The notes beneath the pieces are model-generated. The model was not told the DNA's origin. It did no database searches and was given only the letters and a program-made list of their open reading frames with translations. Source: Candidatus Heimdallarchaeota archaeon (GTDB taxonomy: Archaea > Asgardarchaeota > Heimdallarchaeia > Heimdallarchaeales > Kariarchaeaceae). Taken from it: a DNA stretch of 64,000 bases. Location: assembly GCA_026702845.1 (NCBI GenBank), contig JADCLS010000010.1:62001-126000 (forward strand), written 5' to 3'. Below are positions 18,840-28,386 of this stretch, piece after piece. The position numbers and the translations under genes are program-made. The stretch's first letter is position 1. The number at the start of each line of letters is the position of its first letter.

Positions 18840-19024
18840 TATCACTGATTAATTTTCGGAAATGCTTAGGTGATTTCAAAATAAATTTTCTAAATTAAAT
18901 TTATACTTGGTATTTTAAATTGTTAAATACTTGATCAAACCATTTTAGAATATGTTAAATCAATGAAATTTGCTATATACTTTAAAAATTTAAAGAAACT
19001 TGATAGAATTGCAGTTTAGTCAAT

Positions 19025-19654
19025 TTATTTTTTTCTCACTAAGCTGATTACAGGTAATAGCAAAAGTAATGCGAAATTAAAATTTAATCTTCCTTGAGTG
19101 GTGAGATACAAAGGATCCTGATAGATAATATCCACATCATGAAATTTGTGAACTGGAGTTGGACCCCATATTTTACCTGAATGATCTACGATATTTATCG
19201 TTAATTCTCCATCAAAAGAATCAATCTTCTCATCCACATATATCGAAAATTCAAATACATTATCATACTCAGATTTTGATAAGCCATCATTGAGGATACC
19301 AAAATAAAAATCGGTTTCATTAGCATTAAATCCATCAACAAAGGTATCATCTATTACCTCCCAGCTACCATAATTAGGAAATCCAGATCCATAGCTGTAT
19401 ATACTAGAATTCTCTTCATTAATGGTATTTACATGAAGATGAAAGAAACCTGATACACCTGGGTCAAAATTCATTACTACATGTGCTTGTATTAGTAATT
19501 CATGATCTCCGTTTTGTTGGTAATTGTATGTCCATTCTTGAATAAGGAATGAACCATATTCAGTAGTTAATTGTGGTCCTTCTAGGATAACGCCAGGTTC
19601 TGCAGAGCCTACTAGTAGCGTTGTTAGAATTACTAGAAATAATAGCAGTCTCAT
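19025..19654 (-). CDS. Secreted, C-terminally anchored surface protein
   Basis: 209 residues. N-terminal signal peptide (LLLFLVILTTLLVGSAEPG), a beta-rich extracellular middle rich in Asn/Tyr/Asp, and a C-terminal hydrophobic helix ending in a basic tail (LLLLLPVISLVRKK). Signal peptide, beta domain, helix and basic tail is the layout of archaeal CTERM-type sorted or anchored surface proteins. No ligand or enzyme motif recognised. A short AT-rich spacer separates it from the IS element. Confidence 0.6.
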   Translation of the reverse strand: MRLLLFLVILTTLLVGSAEPGVILEGPQLTTEYGSFLIQEWTYNYQQNGDHELLIQAHVVMNFDPGVSGFFHLHVNTINEENSSIYSYGSGFPNYGSWEVIDDTFVDGFNANETDFYFGILNDGLSKSEYDNVFEFSIYVDEKIDSFDGELTINIVDHSGKIWGPTPVHKFHDVDIIYQDPLYLTTQGRLNFNFALLLLLPVISLVRKK

Positions 19655-19868
19655 GCTAAGTAAGGATTTTATTACCTACATAAAGTTAATCGAAATTTAG
19701 ACTACATTTGATTACAGTTTAATTTAATCATACAAAGATAATTCAAGAATTCTTGTGTAGGTATTTCCTTTCTTTCAAGAAACACAGTTGAACGTTTAAT
19801 TATTTTAATTGTCCCAAAAATAGGAGAATCTTAGATTTTAAAAACTATCTTCAAAATTATTGTTTGCT

Positions 19869-20399
19869 ATGAAAAAAAAACAAGTTTTATTCATGGGGTT
19901 ATTATTATCTATTGGTTTGTCAATGCAGATTATTGCACTTCCCAATGGATTGGGAATGCAAAAGGAAAATGGGCATCTAGTAAATTATGACTCATATCTA
20001 CCTTCTAAGGGTAGAACATACTATTTTTACGTCGATTCATATCTGATGTTAAAAACAGGTTCCTGGCTAACACTTTCTGGTGCAGTATACTACAATTTTG
20101 ATCTTGAAACTGAAATAGATGATGCTGTTGAGTTTATGAAAACCTATATTGGGGATCATGTTGATTTTTATATCACATTCAATGGAGAGTTGATTCCATA
20201 TACATTGGATGGTTGGTCATTTGAGAATCCATATTATGAATATCAGGAGGATAGTTTATACATGATCATAATTTATCATTATAATATCCCTCCACAACCA
20301 AAAGGTGGATATGAAGTATTTGGCCAGGCGATATGGGATGGCCAAGTATTCTTTGAAAGTACAGGGTTTATTGAATGGGTCAATTTGCCAAAAATGTAA
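19869..20399 (+). CDS. Small secreted beta-rich protein
   Basis: 176 residues from the ATG at 19869, giving a textbook signal peptide (MKKKQVLFMGLLLSIGLSM, then IALPNG). A TTG nine bases earlier is less likely. The mature part is Tyr/Phe-rich with many short strands (TYYFYVDSYLMLKTGSWL). No C-terminal membrane anchor is visible, so it may be released. Function unknown. Confidence 0.55.
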   Translation: MKKKQVLFMGLLLSIGLSMQIIALPNGLGMQKENGHLVNYDSYLPSKGRTYYFYVDSYLMLKTGSWLTLSGAVYYNFDLETEIDDAVEFMKTYIGDHVDFYITFNGELIPYTLDGWSFENPYYEYQEDSLYMIIIYHYNIPPQPKGGYEVFGQAIWDGQVFFESTGFIEWVNLPKM

Positions 20400-20428
20400 A
20401 CTCTCACTTTTTAATTTTCTTCACTTAA

Positions 20429-21748
20429 TTATAATTGCGAAATAATAATCTTAAACAGTTCTAATACTTCTTCTACAGTTTTTCCCCAAGCTATCAATCC
20501 ATCTGTATGCCCTAACATACAAACAGGCTTATCGAGCACTGGATTAAACCTGTAGACCTCCTGTATAGCCTTGGCCATTTCAGGAGTGCCATAAGGTACA
20601 TGTTCAGGAGTTGTCAATAAACCCAGCCGTTCATGTGCCTTCCATAATTTCTCATTGTGTACATGAGCAATGAATATAACATCTGGTGCTATGGCGTAGA
20701 TGGCAGCATGTGTTAGACTTTCAGATGACGGCTTAATAGAACCTTTGGAGATGAGTGAATTCTCATCTATATTATAATCAAGTACAATTGGATAATGCTC
20801 CACTCGTGTATTTTCCAGATCTCCAGTTTGAGTACCTGAAACAAGGAACTGGCCATCAGTAGTGTATCGTAAGCTTGCATTTCCAAATCCAACATTAGGA
20901 GTCAACGGATGCTCGGCAGGATAGACACCAATTAAATTCATGGTCCATAATTCATCTCGCAATGAAATGAGATCATCCAATAATTTCTCATTCAATTCCA
21001 GTTGGATATTGTTATGCTGTAGATGATACTTGATCACTCCATCCAAGGGTTCTTTAGTCATTTCCTCAAGTAATGGTACGATCTCTTTGAATTTGTGTAC
21101 TTTAGGAGTGGGAAGGTCAATATTGCCTTCGATTGCAATCAATATAGTTTGCAAACCTATAAATTTTGCAGCTTCAACGTCATTTGCATAATCATCTCCT
21201 ACCATAACTGCTGTTTCAGGCTGTATTTTCAGTCTATTGATGGCATGCAAGTAGATATGTGGATGAGGTTTTTCCTTTCCTGATTCCTCAGAACTGATAA
21301 CTGCATCAAAATACTGATCCAACTTCAATTTGTGTAATTTTCTGAATTGGATTTCTGCAGACATATTTGTGATGATAGCTAATCTATACCCATTTTTCTG
21401 TAGCTTCTTCAAAGTTGTCTCTACTCCATCAAATGGTGTAATGTGTTCAATAAATGCATCCCAGTATCGTTGTGTAAGCTCTGCAATATGTAAGGCTAAT
21501 GATCCATTAAATGCATGCTCTACCATGCCTTGAAAATAAAGTGCCCTTGAATGACTTCCAACAGTATCGGTGAGAAAACGTTTTACAGTTCGTCTACTCT
21601 CCGAGTAAGATTTCATAAATTGATCGTATGAATCACCGGTCAAATTCTTCCAATATTTGTATGCAGCCTCAAGTCCAACTTTATGGCCTTCATTGTATGA
21701 ATATAATGTTCCATCAAGATCAAAAAATATAGTATCGAGTTTTTCCAT
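20429..21748 (-). CDS. HAD phosphatase / class II aldolase-adducin fusion protein
   Basis: 439 residues with two domains. Residues 1-225 are a HAD hydrolase of subfamily I: motif I D10-L-D12-G-T, motif II AIITNMS, motif III lysine in GKEKPHP, motif IV VGDDYANDVEAA. Residues about 245-439 form a class II aldolase/adducin domain: GNASLR, SGTQTG, SESLTHAAIYAIAPDV, the metal-binding IAHVHN, and GHTDGLIAWG. Such domains catalyse aldol cleavage or dehydration of sugar phosphates, and the HAD part would remove phosphate from a substrate or product. The pair recalls plant MtnB/MtnC-type fusions but in the opposite order, and the HAD part does not look specifically like MtnC. Substrate unknown. Confidence 0.8.
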   Translation of the reverse strand: MEKLDTIFFDLDGTLYSYNEGHKVGLEAAYKYWKNLTGDSYDQFMKSYSESRRTVKRFLTDTVGSHSRALYFQGMVEHAFNGSLALHIAELTQRYWDAFIEHITPFDGVETTLKKLQKNGYRLAIITNMSAEIQFRKLHKLKLDQYFDAVISSEESGKEKPHPHIYLHAINRLKIQPETAVMVGDDYANDVEAAKFIGLQTILIAIEGNIDLPTPKVHKFKEIVPLLEEMTKEPLDGVIKYHLQHNNIQLELNEKLLDDLISLRDELWTMNLIGVYPAEHPLTPNVGFGNASLRYTTDGQFLVSGTQTGDLENTRVEHYPIVLDYNIDENSLISKGSIKPSSESLTHAAIYAIAPDVIFIAHVHNEKLWKAHERLGLLTTPEHVPYGTPEMAKAIQEVYRFNPVLDKPVCMLGHTDGLIAWGKTVEEVLELFKIIISQL

Positions 21749-21937
21749 AGATAAATATTGGAGTACTTCCTTATATAATTATCATTAGGGGAGATTGAAT
21801 AGATGGTATTAGGAGATAGTGATTCTGAGATATTTTAGACGATTTGTATATTGAATGAAGGAAAATAACACAAAAAGAAATCCATTCTTACTATTAATCC
21901 AACACAGCCTTATATAGATAAATCTCCATATACCTTT

Positions 21938-22320
21938 GTGTCAATAAAAAAAGATGATATTCAACGCAAACTCAATATTAATCTAATCCTAAATATCATT
22001 GCTCTATTTATACCTCTGACATTGGTTAATGGATATTCTCAGTCTATTATTGAACTCATCTTGGTTAATGATAATTATTCCTTGATGGGGTATTTTGCAG
22101 TATTTTTTTTCTGGTTGGAAGCTAAAAATTCCACTACAGGGGCTTCAATAATGAAAAATTACAATGCAGCATTCGGTATATCAGTTTTTTATTTTGTTAT
22201 GTTATAATTTACGCTCTATTGACAGATTATGTGCCAAATATACTGGGTTTTAGTATATTCGTCGCGATATTATTTGTGATCTATTATCAATCTGACATTG
22301 AACCCGAGTATGTGCAATAA
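21938..22320 (+). pseudogene. Frameshifted small four-helix membrane protein
   Basis: A GTG-started frame encodes 89 residues (LILNIIALFIPLTLVNGY and following helices) and stops at 22207. The next frame immediately continues with convincing membrane sequence, VIIYALLTDYVPNILGFSIF and so on to SDIEPEYVQ, stopping at 22320. A one-base change in or near the T6 run at 22185-22190 would fuse them into a ~127-residue four-helix protein. Either a true frameshift or a homopolymer sequencing error. No known family. Confidence 0.5.
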
Positions 22321-22338
22321 AGTTGAATCTCATTCTGC

Positions 22339-22704
22339 TTATACTATAATTTCCTTGAGATATGTCCCATTCTCATCAAAATACACAATTCGAATATGAT
22401 CCTGATGATCAAGTGCAAGATTTCCAATACCATCTTCATTCTCACATATCGCTGCTAAATCTGTTATACCCAGTACTACAATATCGGGATGGTTACACAA
22501 TTCACAACGTAGTGTTCTAATTTTTACCACCTCGAGTACAACTTCAGATTCCTCTCCCAATGGTTCTTGAGGTGCGATCTCATCTACTTCATATGAAATT
22601 TGATTATATGTCGTAGTACCACACGATTTGCAAACCCAGAACCCCCCTTTTATTGTATACGTAGTATTTTCACAATATGGACATACAAACAAATCAAATT
22701 TCAT
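22339..22704 (-). CDS. Double zinc-ribbon-like small protein
   Basis: 121 residues from the ATG at 22704 (a TTG two codons earlier is less likely). First ribbon CPYC...CKSC near residues 8-31, then a linker rich in Glu, then a second CELC motif and a C-terminal block DHQDHIRIVYFDENGTYLKE. That last block is shared with the small protein at 35156-35338, so the two belong to the same unnamed family. Zinc ribbons of this type bind nucleic acid or protein; no role can be named. Confidence 0.6.
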   Translation of the reverse strand: MKFDLFVCPYCENTTYTIKGGFWVCKSCGTTTYNQISYEVDEIAPQEPLGEESEVVLEVVKIRTLRCELCNHPDIVVLGITDLAAICENEDGIGNLALDHQDHIRIVYFDENGTYLKEIIV

Positions 22705-22867
22705 ATACAATACTTAGGGTGATATAGCATATAAATGTACTGCAGAGATATTACTACTAGATTTAACTAAAATAATTCAAATATCAAGTAATCTTAGTTG
22801 TACATAAAACGAAACCTACTTAGATGACTTACCTACTCCCTTAAACTAAGATTATAATAAGTCTTAA

Positions 22868-23842
22868 TTATTGATATTCAGGGATAGAAGCTTTAATACA
22901 ATAATATGCTCCACCAGGCATTGGAAACCAATCTTCTCCAAATCGCTCTTTCAAGTAACTGCTATATCTGGAAATATGCAAATGTAAGGCGATTGGGGTG
23001 CCTTCCTTCAAGTTAAAAGGTTTCCAACCTCCCCTTGGTCTTGAAACAATAACATAATCCTTCCCTTTTATTAATTTTCCACCTATAATGTTTGTGGAAA
23101 CTACGAATTCTTTATCCGAAATTTTTTTTATCTCAAAATCAAGATCATGAACAACATCAAGAATACGTTGCTCATCCCAAATCATTGCTTCCACACCAAC
23201 AAGAGTGCCGATTGGAAGCATATCTTCAAATTCTACCCTCATATTGACATATTTTTTATCAACAGTGATATCCATATTATTAACTTTAAAGTATGCTTTC
23301 TTCTCATCCAAATATTCAATTTTCTTTATTTGTAAAGGAGTTAGGCCTTCTCTGCAAATAAAACCATTTTCTCCCATGAAATGGATAATATGGAGTAGGT
23401 CTTCATCTGCTGTTAACAAGGGAGGCATGTACCAATTTGTATTTTTTATCATATCGATAAAATCTGGATTGCTCCAAATATGTTCCTCATTAGATATTTC
23501 CCTACGACATATTCTCTCATAGATTTCTTGAAGCAAAAAACGATTAATTGAGTACTTCTTTTCATCCCAATCAACAAACATGCCTACATTGAATCCCCCT
23601 ATGAAGTCATTATTCTCATCACACCATTTGGCCAGATCTATCCATCCTTTTGGTGCTGGTAGTTCTGCAATCCATGTATATATAACTTCGATTTTATTGT
23701 AAAAGGCATCAACCTCTGGTATGGTTCTATGTTCAAAATCACCATCTGCCCAACCAGGATTTTCCTCAGCTGCCTTTGAAATAGGAGCTAATTCTTTGAG
23801 AAATGATATAAGCCACCCAGAAATATCTGACAAGAAGACCAA
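22868..23842 (-). CDS. Hypothetical protein, mixed alpha/beta
   Basis: 324 residues, no signal peptide or membrane segment, Trp-rich N-terminal half and a beta-rich C-terminal half with VSRPRGGWKPFNLKEGTPIA. The start is a TTG that directly follows a TGA stop, so the true N-terminus is uncertain; the next in-frame Met is near residue 96. I do not recognise a family. It lies between the zinc-ribbon gene and the giant TSP3 protein gene, all on the same strand. Confidence 0.55.
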   Translation of the reverse strand: MVFLSDISGWLISFLKELAPISKAAEENPGWADGDFEHRTIPEVDAFYNKIEVIYTWIAELPAPKGWIDLAKWCDENNDFIGGFNVGMFVDWDEKKYSINRFLLQEIYERICRREISNEEHIWSNPDFIDMIKNTNWYMPPLLTADEDLLHIIHFMGENGFICREGLTPLQIKKIEYLDEKKAYFKVNNMDITVDKKYVNMRVEFEDMLPIGTLVGVEAMIWDEQRILDVVHDLDFEIKKISDKEFVVSTNIIGGKLIKGKDYVIVSRPRGGWKPFNLKEGTPIALHLHISRYSSYLKERFGEDWFPMPGGAYYCIKASIPEYQ

Positions 23843-23996
23843 TCATGAATTTTGTGACAGTATAGATAAAAACTCCTTGCAAATTACATTTTTTTGAGAC
23901 TTAATAATAGAAAATTATGATTTTTTGATTAGATTTACCATATTTGATCTTTAGATTTTTTTTCTTCTCAAAGCATAGACTAAATTGATGAGTTTA

Positions 23997-26900
23997 CTAA
24001 GTATTCAGAGTGGCCACAAATCCCAGTACACTAGTAGTTACCTGCATACCCACCGTAGCCAATGCTAGAGCACCATATATTCCGATGCCTATGCCTTTAG
24101 CCCACGGGCCAGGGAAATATTCTATTATTCTCTTACCATGATTGAAGGCATAGCAAATAGGTTCATAGAATGCAGTCAACCAGACTGCAGCGATTTCAAA
24201 TGCCCACGCTCGTTGGTTGTACTCATCCAACGTATCCATATCTCTGACTGCAATTGCTGAGAACCAAATTGCCTCGATAAAGGCAAAGATCCAATCAAAT
24301 ATACCGAATAATACTTCGAATATTATTTCTGTCTGATCTTTTACACTATATTTCCAGACACACACCAGCTGTACTATTTGCTTTAGACCAACAAATATGG
24401 TGAAGAATAGCTTTTTCTCAGTATTCTCGAAATAATTTGGATCTAGTTTATTATCAGAATATCCATCCATATATTCGAGAATGAGATCAGGAATGGAGGT
24501 AAGGAAGTGGAAAATTGTCTGAACCGTGACATCCATTCGCATTACTGGTATCTCAACATCATTATCTGCCACTCTGTCATTCATAGCCACAAACCTGAAG
24601 ACCTCTGTGTACGCTATCTGTAGTAGCTCAATGATCATACTGATCAAATTTAATATCTCATCAGGTTCATCCACGGCATTATTCTCAATATTGGTTCCAA
24701 GAACTGCAACATTAGAGAATATCTCCTTATAAGTCATCTGCTGTCCATCTAATCTTAGATAGAAGATAGAATCGGTCCAAGTGAAAATATCACTCACCAC
24801 TATACCGAGTGCAACGACGGGTTTGAACATGAATGTAAGTATATCATTCAGTGAAACCAGCTTGGTGGTATTATCAACCATGAATTTGTCAATGAATGAC
24901 ATCACTCTTTCACCAGTAATCGAAGATAACATGGATCCAAGACCAGCTGCAGGATTTCTCATGAACTCAACAAGACCAAGGAAGGATCCAATAAAACCGT
25001 CTCTATCCGGTCCAGCTGCGCTGAAACTGAATGGAACCTCAAATGGAGACGCACTCAATTCTTGAACGGTATCTTTGATCACCTCAAGAGCCATCTCTCC
25101 ATACGATCCAAATACGCCTTTTACAAGAGATTCAAGCACATCCATAAGTACATCCTCAAGTATCTTCGTAGCTTTTTCAGCCAAAAAATCTATTGCCACT
25201 TGGATAATAGTACCTGAAAAGATGGAGCTGAATACATCAGTTACACCACCTAATGATGCCATAATCCCGTTCTTATCAAATGGTGGTAACATATCCTCTA
25301 TCTTTGCCGATACATCATTTAAGGTATCATTGATCTCTTGCATAACTGGGCTTTCCATCACAACATCCACAGCTCCTGCCATATGTGACCGGTAGATGGC
25401 ATACTGATTAAAGAATATATCTAATATATTCTCAGCTCGATTGAGATAATCTGTTGCTCTGGTGACCAAAAACATCATATCACGGATAAAACCTTCCCAA
25501 ATGCGTTCGAATTGAGCTGCTAGCCAGTTAAGCACCAGATTAAGAGTATCATTGACAAATTCGACCACCGTATTCACAGCATCGACGACTGCACTGCCAA
25601 TTATCTGCACCGTTTCCAGAGTCCACTCCCATGCCTGTTCTAACACATCTACAATGGCACTTGCTGTCTCCTTAATTGCAGTGACTCCAGCATCAAGAAC
25701 ACCCTGTGCAAAATCTTGTGCACTGGTGGTTCGGTTGAATACCCTGACATTACCATTGATATCATAGATCTCAAATTCAATTAATGTCGTGGAAAATGCA
25801 TTCCCATTGTTGATCACTGAGAAGTACTCATTGATATGATATTTCTTGGAATTCACATTCTTGATCACCTTGATAAGAACTGAATCCTGGTAGATCTTGA
25901 TCTTATCAATGCCGGCCTCATCCTCCAAATCCACTTGAAGATTGATTGTTGGATCCAGTATACCTGCAATGGAGCTCACGATGTTTCTGACTGCCATTGA
26001 TATGGATCCTGACACCGAGAGCCCGACAGGGAATCCTCCCTTCTTCTTCAGGGATACAGAGAACCCGGAGAAGGACAGGGTATTGAGCCAGTACTGACCC
26101 CAATTCTTTAGTGTGGGGAAGACGTCATTTCTGAAATCCTTGACAAAGGAGAGTACTGCATCCTTCAACCTCGATTTTATTGATGACCATGAACGTACTA
26201 CTGGCCATTTGACACAAATTCCCCATTTGCACTTCTTCTTCCAGTACCAGAAACTATCAATGACTTTACTGGCGAAATTACCCAATGATTTCATTAAGTT
26301 CCAGATTGTTGATAGTCCTGCACTTACCGCAGCAGTGACTGCCTCCACCAGCACATCTGGTCTGATGGAATACTCAACCTCCACCTCGCCCAGTAACTCT
26401 GCTGGAGTGAAATCAGATACAAGCCTCTGAGAATCAAATATATCGATGATCCCGTCAGAATCGGAATCCACACTAGTCGGATCCCCGACATTTGATGTAT
26501 CTCCCATCAATTCCTCCCAATCCGTTAGTCCATCGCCATCTGTGTCCATTCTGAGCGGATCTGTGACCACAGTGACATTATACTTCATCACTTCTGGTTC
26601 CTCGAGCACCAATCCCTCCTCGGAGTAGACACCACCTGAAAACATAATTATTGGAATGGTGAACCCTTGAATCTCTATTCCATCGGCTAATCCATCACCA
26701 TCAGTGTCTGCATTGTTGATATCAGTCATATAGGTATTTATCTCATCCCAATCGAGGATGCCATCGCGATCTGTGTCCTTATTGGTTCCTGTGGATTTGT
26801 AGATGTAAACCTCCGCATAATCTGTAATATTGTCATTATCACTATCAGGAGAGTTCGGGTTGAGATAGTATATCTGTTCATTCTCATAGCCTTCAGCATC

Positions 26901-28172
26901 ATAGTAGATATTCACAAAAGCACTGTTCACTTCTGTATAATCATCGATTCCGTCGAAATCTGTATCCTTGTTGAGCATGGAGGTGCCTATATCTTGCTCC
27001 TCACGGTCTGTAAGCCCATCCCCATCAGTATCTCCTGAACGAGGGTTGGTTTTGAGGTTCTTCTCATAGGTATCGTACACGCCATCCCCATCCGTGTCTC
27101 CCTTGGTTGGATCAGAGGTCACCTTCTCGATGATTAATCCATTCTTGGAGATCAACTCGACCTGCCAGCCTACAACTTCTTCATAGTCCGTCAAACCATC
27201 ATTATCTGTGTCAGGATTCGTGGGATCTGAACGGTATGTGAGCTCTCCAAAGGGACCATAGCCATCGGTTAGGCCATCACCGTCTGAGTCAGGATTATTA
27301 TCGGAGGTTCCGTAAATATCCTCGAAGAATGAGGCCAAGCCATCACCATCAGCATCCTCACCAAGTACATACTCTACTGGATCTGCCTGACCGTCATTAT
27401 TGGTATCGGTATCATGTACATCGAAATCAAGGTAATCAAAGGTATTATGATAGAGAATTTCAAGTTCATCAGTCATGAAGTCGCCATCCATATCAAGAGA
27501 TACAGACAGAGCTCCCTTGGTTGAGACGATAATATCATCTCCTACCACCAGTTCTAACTTCAATCTATATGATCCTGATGGGTTGCTGATGAGATTGACA
27601 TCCTCCTCGGTGAGTATAATATCATAGAGATCTGCAACCGTATCATTATTTGCAATCACTGAAGTATTCAGTGGAATAGTAAATCCATAGCCATCCTCAT
27701 CAAACAATCCAGTACCTGAACTGAGTAGGGTATTATCTCTAGCAAACAACGAATATTGCAATTCCATTGTATCACGGTAATTCTGATTGAATATTGATGG
27801 AATTACAGTACCTCTGAAGTTGAATATTGTCTGAGTGTCACCATAGATATATTGTGTTTTCATGAAACTGAGCTCAGCCTTGTTTGGAATGATTGTGAAG
27901 TTGAAATACTGTGTGAAATTGGCACCAAATGGATCAAAGGCAACGAGTCTAGCGATATTATGTTCAGTATCAGTTCTACTCCAGTAGGAGCTTGTATTGG
28001 TTTCTACACCATTAATTGTCCATAAATACTCCATATGCAGTAAATCATAGGGGCTATCAAAAAGCTCAGGAGTAATAATGATATTCGTTCCTTCCACCCG
28101 CTCTATTGATGTTTCCATAAACTCTGTGGCATAGGGTAATTCATTATCAATGGTCACCAGAATTTCATTCAC
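23997..28172 (-). CDS. Giant surface protein with thrombospondin type 3 (calcium-binding) repeats, 5' incomplete
   Basis: 1391 residues from a GTG. Residues ~230-610 hold about ten DxDxDGxxD-type TSP3 motifs (DTDGDGLTDREE, DSDGDGLTDGYG, DTDNDGLTDYEE and others), which bind calcium in secreted proteins. A long helical region follows, and about three hydrophobic helices lie near the C-terminus (for example IYGALALATVGMQVTTSVLG). The N-terminus starts in the middle of a PKD-like beta domain and lacks any signal peptide, although the rest is plainly extracellular. In-frame PKD sequence continues 41 codons upstream without a start codon. Probably a truncated or frame-broken surface protein. Confidence 0.75.
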   Translation of the reverse strand: MNEILVTIDNELPYATEFMETSIERVEGTNIIITPELFDSPYDLLHMEYLWTINGVETNTSSYWSRTDTEHNIARLVAFDPFGANFTQYFNFTIIPNKAELSFMKTQYIYGDTQTIFNFRGTVIPSIFNQNYRDTMELQYSLFARDNTLLSSGTGLFDEDGYGFTIPLNTSVIANNDTVADLYDIILTEEDVNLISNPSGSYRLKLELVVGDDIIVSTKGALSVSLDMDGDFMTDELEILYHNTFDYLDFDVHDTDTNNDGQADPVEYVLGEDADGDGLASFFEDIYGTSDNNPDSDGDGLTDGYGPFGELTYRSDPTNPDTDNDGLTDYEEVVGWQVELISKNGLIIEKVTSDPTKGDTDGDGVYDTYEKNLKTNPRSGDTDGDGLTDREEQDIGTSMLNKDTDFDGIDDYTEVNSAFVNIYYDAEGYENEQIYYLNPNSPDSDNDNITDYAEVYIYKSTGTNKDTDRDGILDWDEINTYMTDINNADTDGDGLADGIEIQGFTIPIIMFSGGVYSEEGLVLEEPEVMKYNVTVVTDPLRMDTDGDGLTDWEELMGDTSNVGDPTSVDSDSDGIIDIFDSQRLVSDFTPAELLGEVEVEYSIRPDVLVEAVTAAVSAGLSTIWNLMKSLGNFASKVIDSFWYWKKKCKWGICVKWPVVRSWSSIKSRLKDAVLSFVKDFRNDVFPTLKNWGQYWLNTLSFSGFSVSLKKKGGFPVGLSVSGSISMAVRNIVSSIAGILDPTINLQVDLEDEAGIDKIKIYQDSVLIKVIKNVNSKKYHINEYFSVINNGNAFSTTLIEFEIYDINGNVRVFNRTTSAQDFAQGVLDAGVTAIKETASAIVDVLEQAWEWTLETVQIIGSAVVDAVNTVVEFVNDTLNLVLNWLAAQFERIWEGFIRDMMFLVTRATDYLNRAENILDIFFNQYAIYRSHMAGAVDVVMESPVMQEINDTLNDVSAKIEDMLPPFDKNGIMASLGGVTDVFSSIFSGTIIQVAIDFLAEKATKILEDVLMDVLESLVKGVFGSYGEMALEVIKDTVQELSASPFEVPFSFSAAGPDRDGFIGSFLGLVEFMRNPAAGLGSMLSSITGERVMSFIDKFMVDNTTKLVSLNDILTFMFKPVVALGIVVSDIFTWTDSIFYLRLDGQQMTYKEIFSNVAVLGTNIENNAVDEPDEILNLISMIIELLQIAYTEVFRFVAMNDRVADNDVEIPVMRMDVTVQTIFHFLTSIPDLILEYMDGYSDNKLDPNYFENTEKKLFFTIFVGLKQIVQLVCVWKYSVKDQTEIIFEVLFGIFDWIFAFIEAIWFSAIAVRDMDTLDEYNQRAWAFEIAAVWLTAFYEPICYAFNHGKRIIEYFPGPWAKGIGIGIYGALALATVGMQVTTSVLGFVATLNT

Positions 28173-28295
28173 TTCATAATTATTGTATCTATCACTTACT
28201 GTTAATAAAACAGTATAATTGCCTGGTCGGGTAAATGCATGACTGAAGTGATTACCAAACCCAGTGGCAAGTTTCTTGAAAAAATCTGCATGAAG
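28173..28295 (-). pseudogene. PKD-domain remnant in frame upstream of the giant TSP3 protein
   Basis: From the TGA at 28296-28298 the frame stays open to the GTG at 28172 and encodes LATGFGNHFSHAFTRPGNY followed by TVLLTVSDRYNNYE, the last half of a PKD domain (the GxxxxHxFxxPGxYxVxLxVxD pattern). There is no ATG, GTG or TTG in it, and neither the domain's first half nor a signal peptide is found in any frame before the next gene. This is where the parent gene's 5' end has been lost. Confidence 0.6.
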
Positions 28296-28386
28296 TCAGT
28301 TACTAATTCAATTAATATTATGACAGTAATAATAAGTAAGTAAAGCCTATGGGTGAATTTTGATATATGTAAGAAGTATTAGATCT

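Larger units (their letters stand above)
17786..18859. mobile_element. IS5-family-like insertion sequence with terminal repeats and 4-bp target duplication
   Basis: Left end CCGAAAATTAA (17786-17796) and right end TTAATTTTCGG (18849-18859) form an 11-bp perfect terminal inverted repeat. AAAT is found immediately outside both ends (17782-17785 and 18860-18863), consistent with a 4-bp target-site duplication. The enclosed 1074 bp hold one transposase gene in full. Size, DDE transposase and 4-bp duplication fit the IS5 family. The short AT-rich ends leave some doubt on exact borders. Confidence 0.65.

Noticed and set aside
20429..21748. Assignment as methionine-salvage MtnB/MtnC fusion
   Set aside because: Domain order is reversed and the HAD domain shows general subfamily I motifs and no clear MtnC-specific traits; only the general domain names are supported.
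24526..25767. Several plus-strand open frames opposite the giant TSP3 gene
   Set aside because: Low-complexity Ser/Thr/Ile-rich sequences lacking domains, antisense to a continuous 1391-residue gene.
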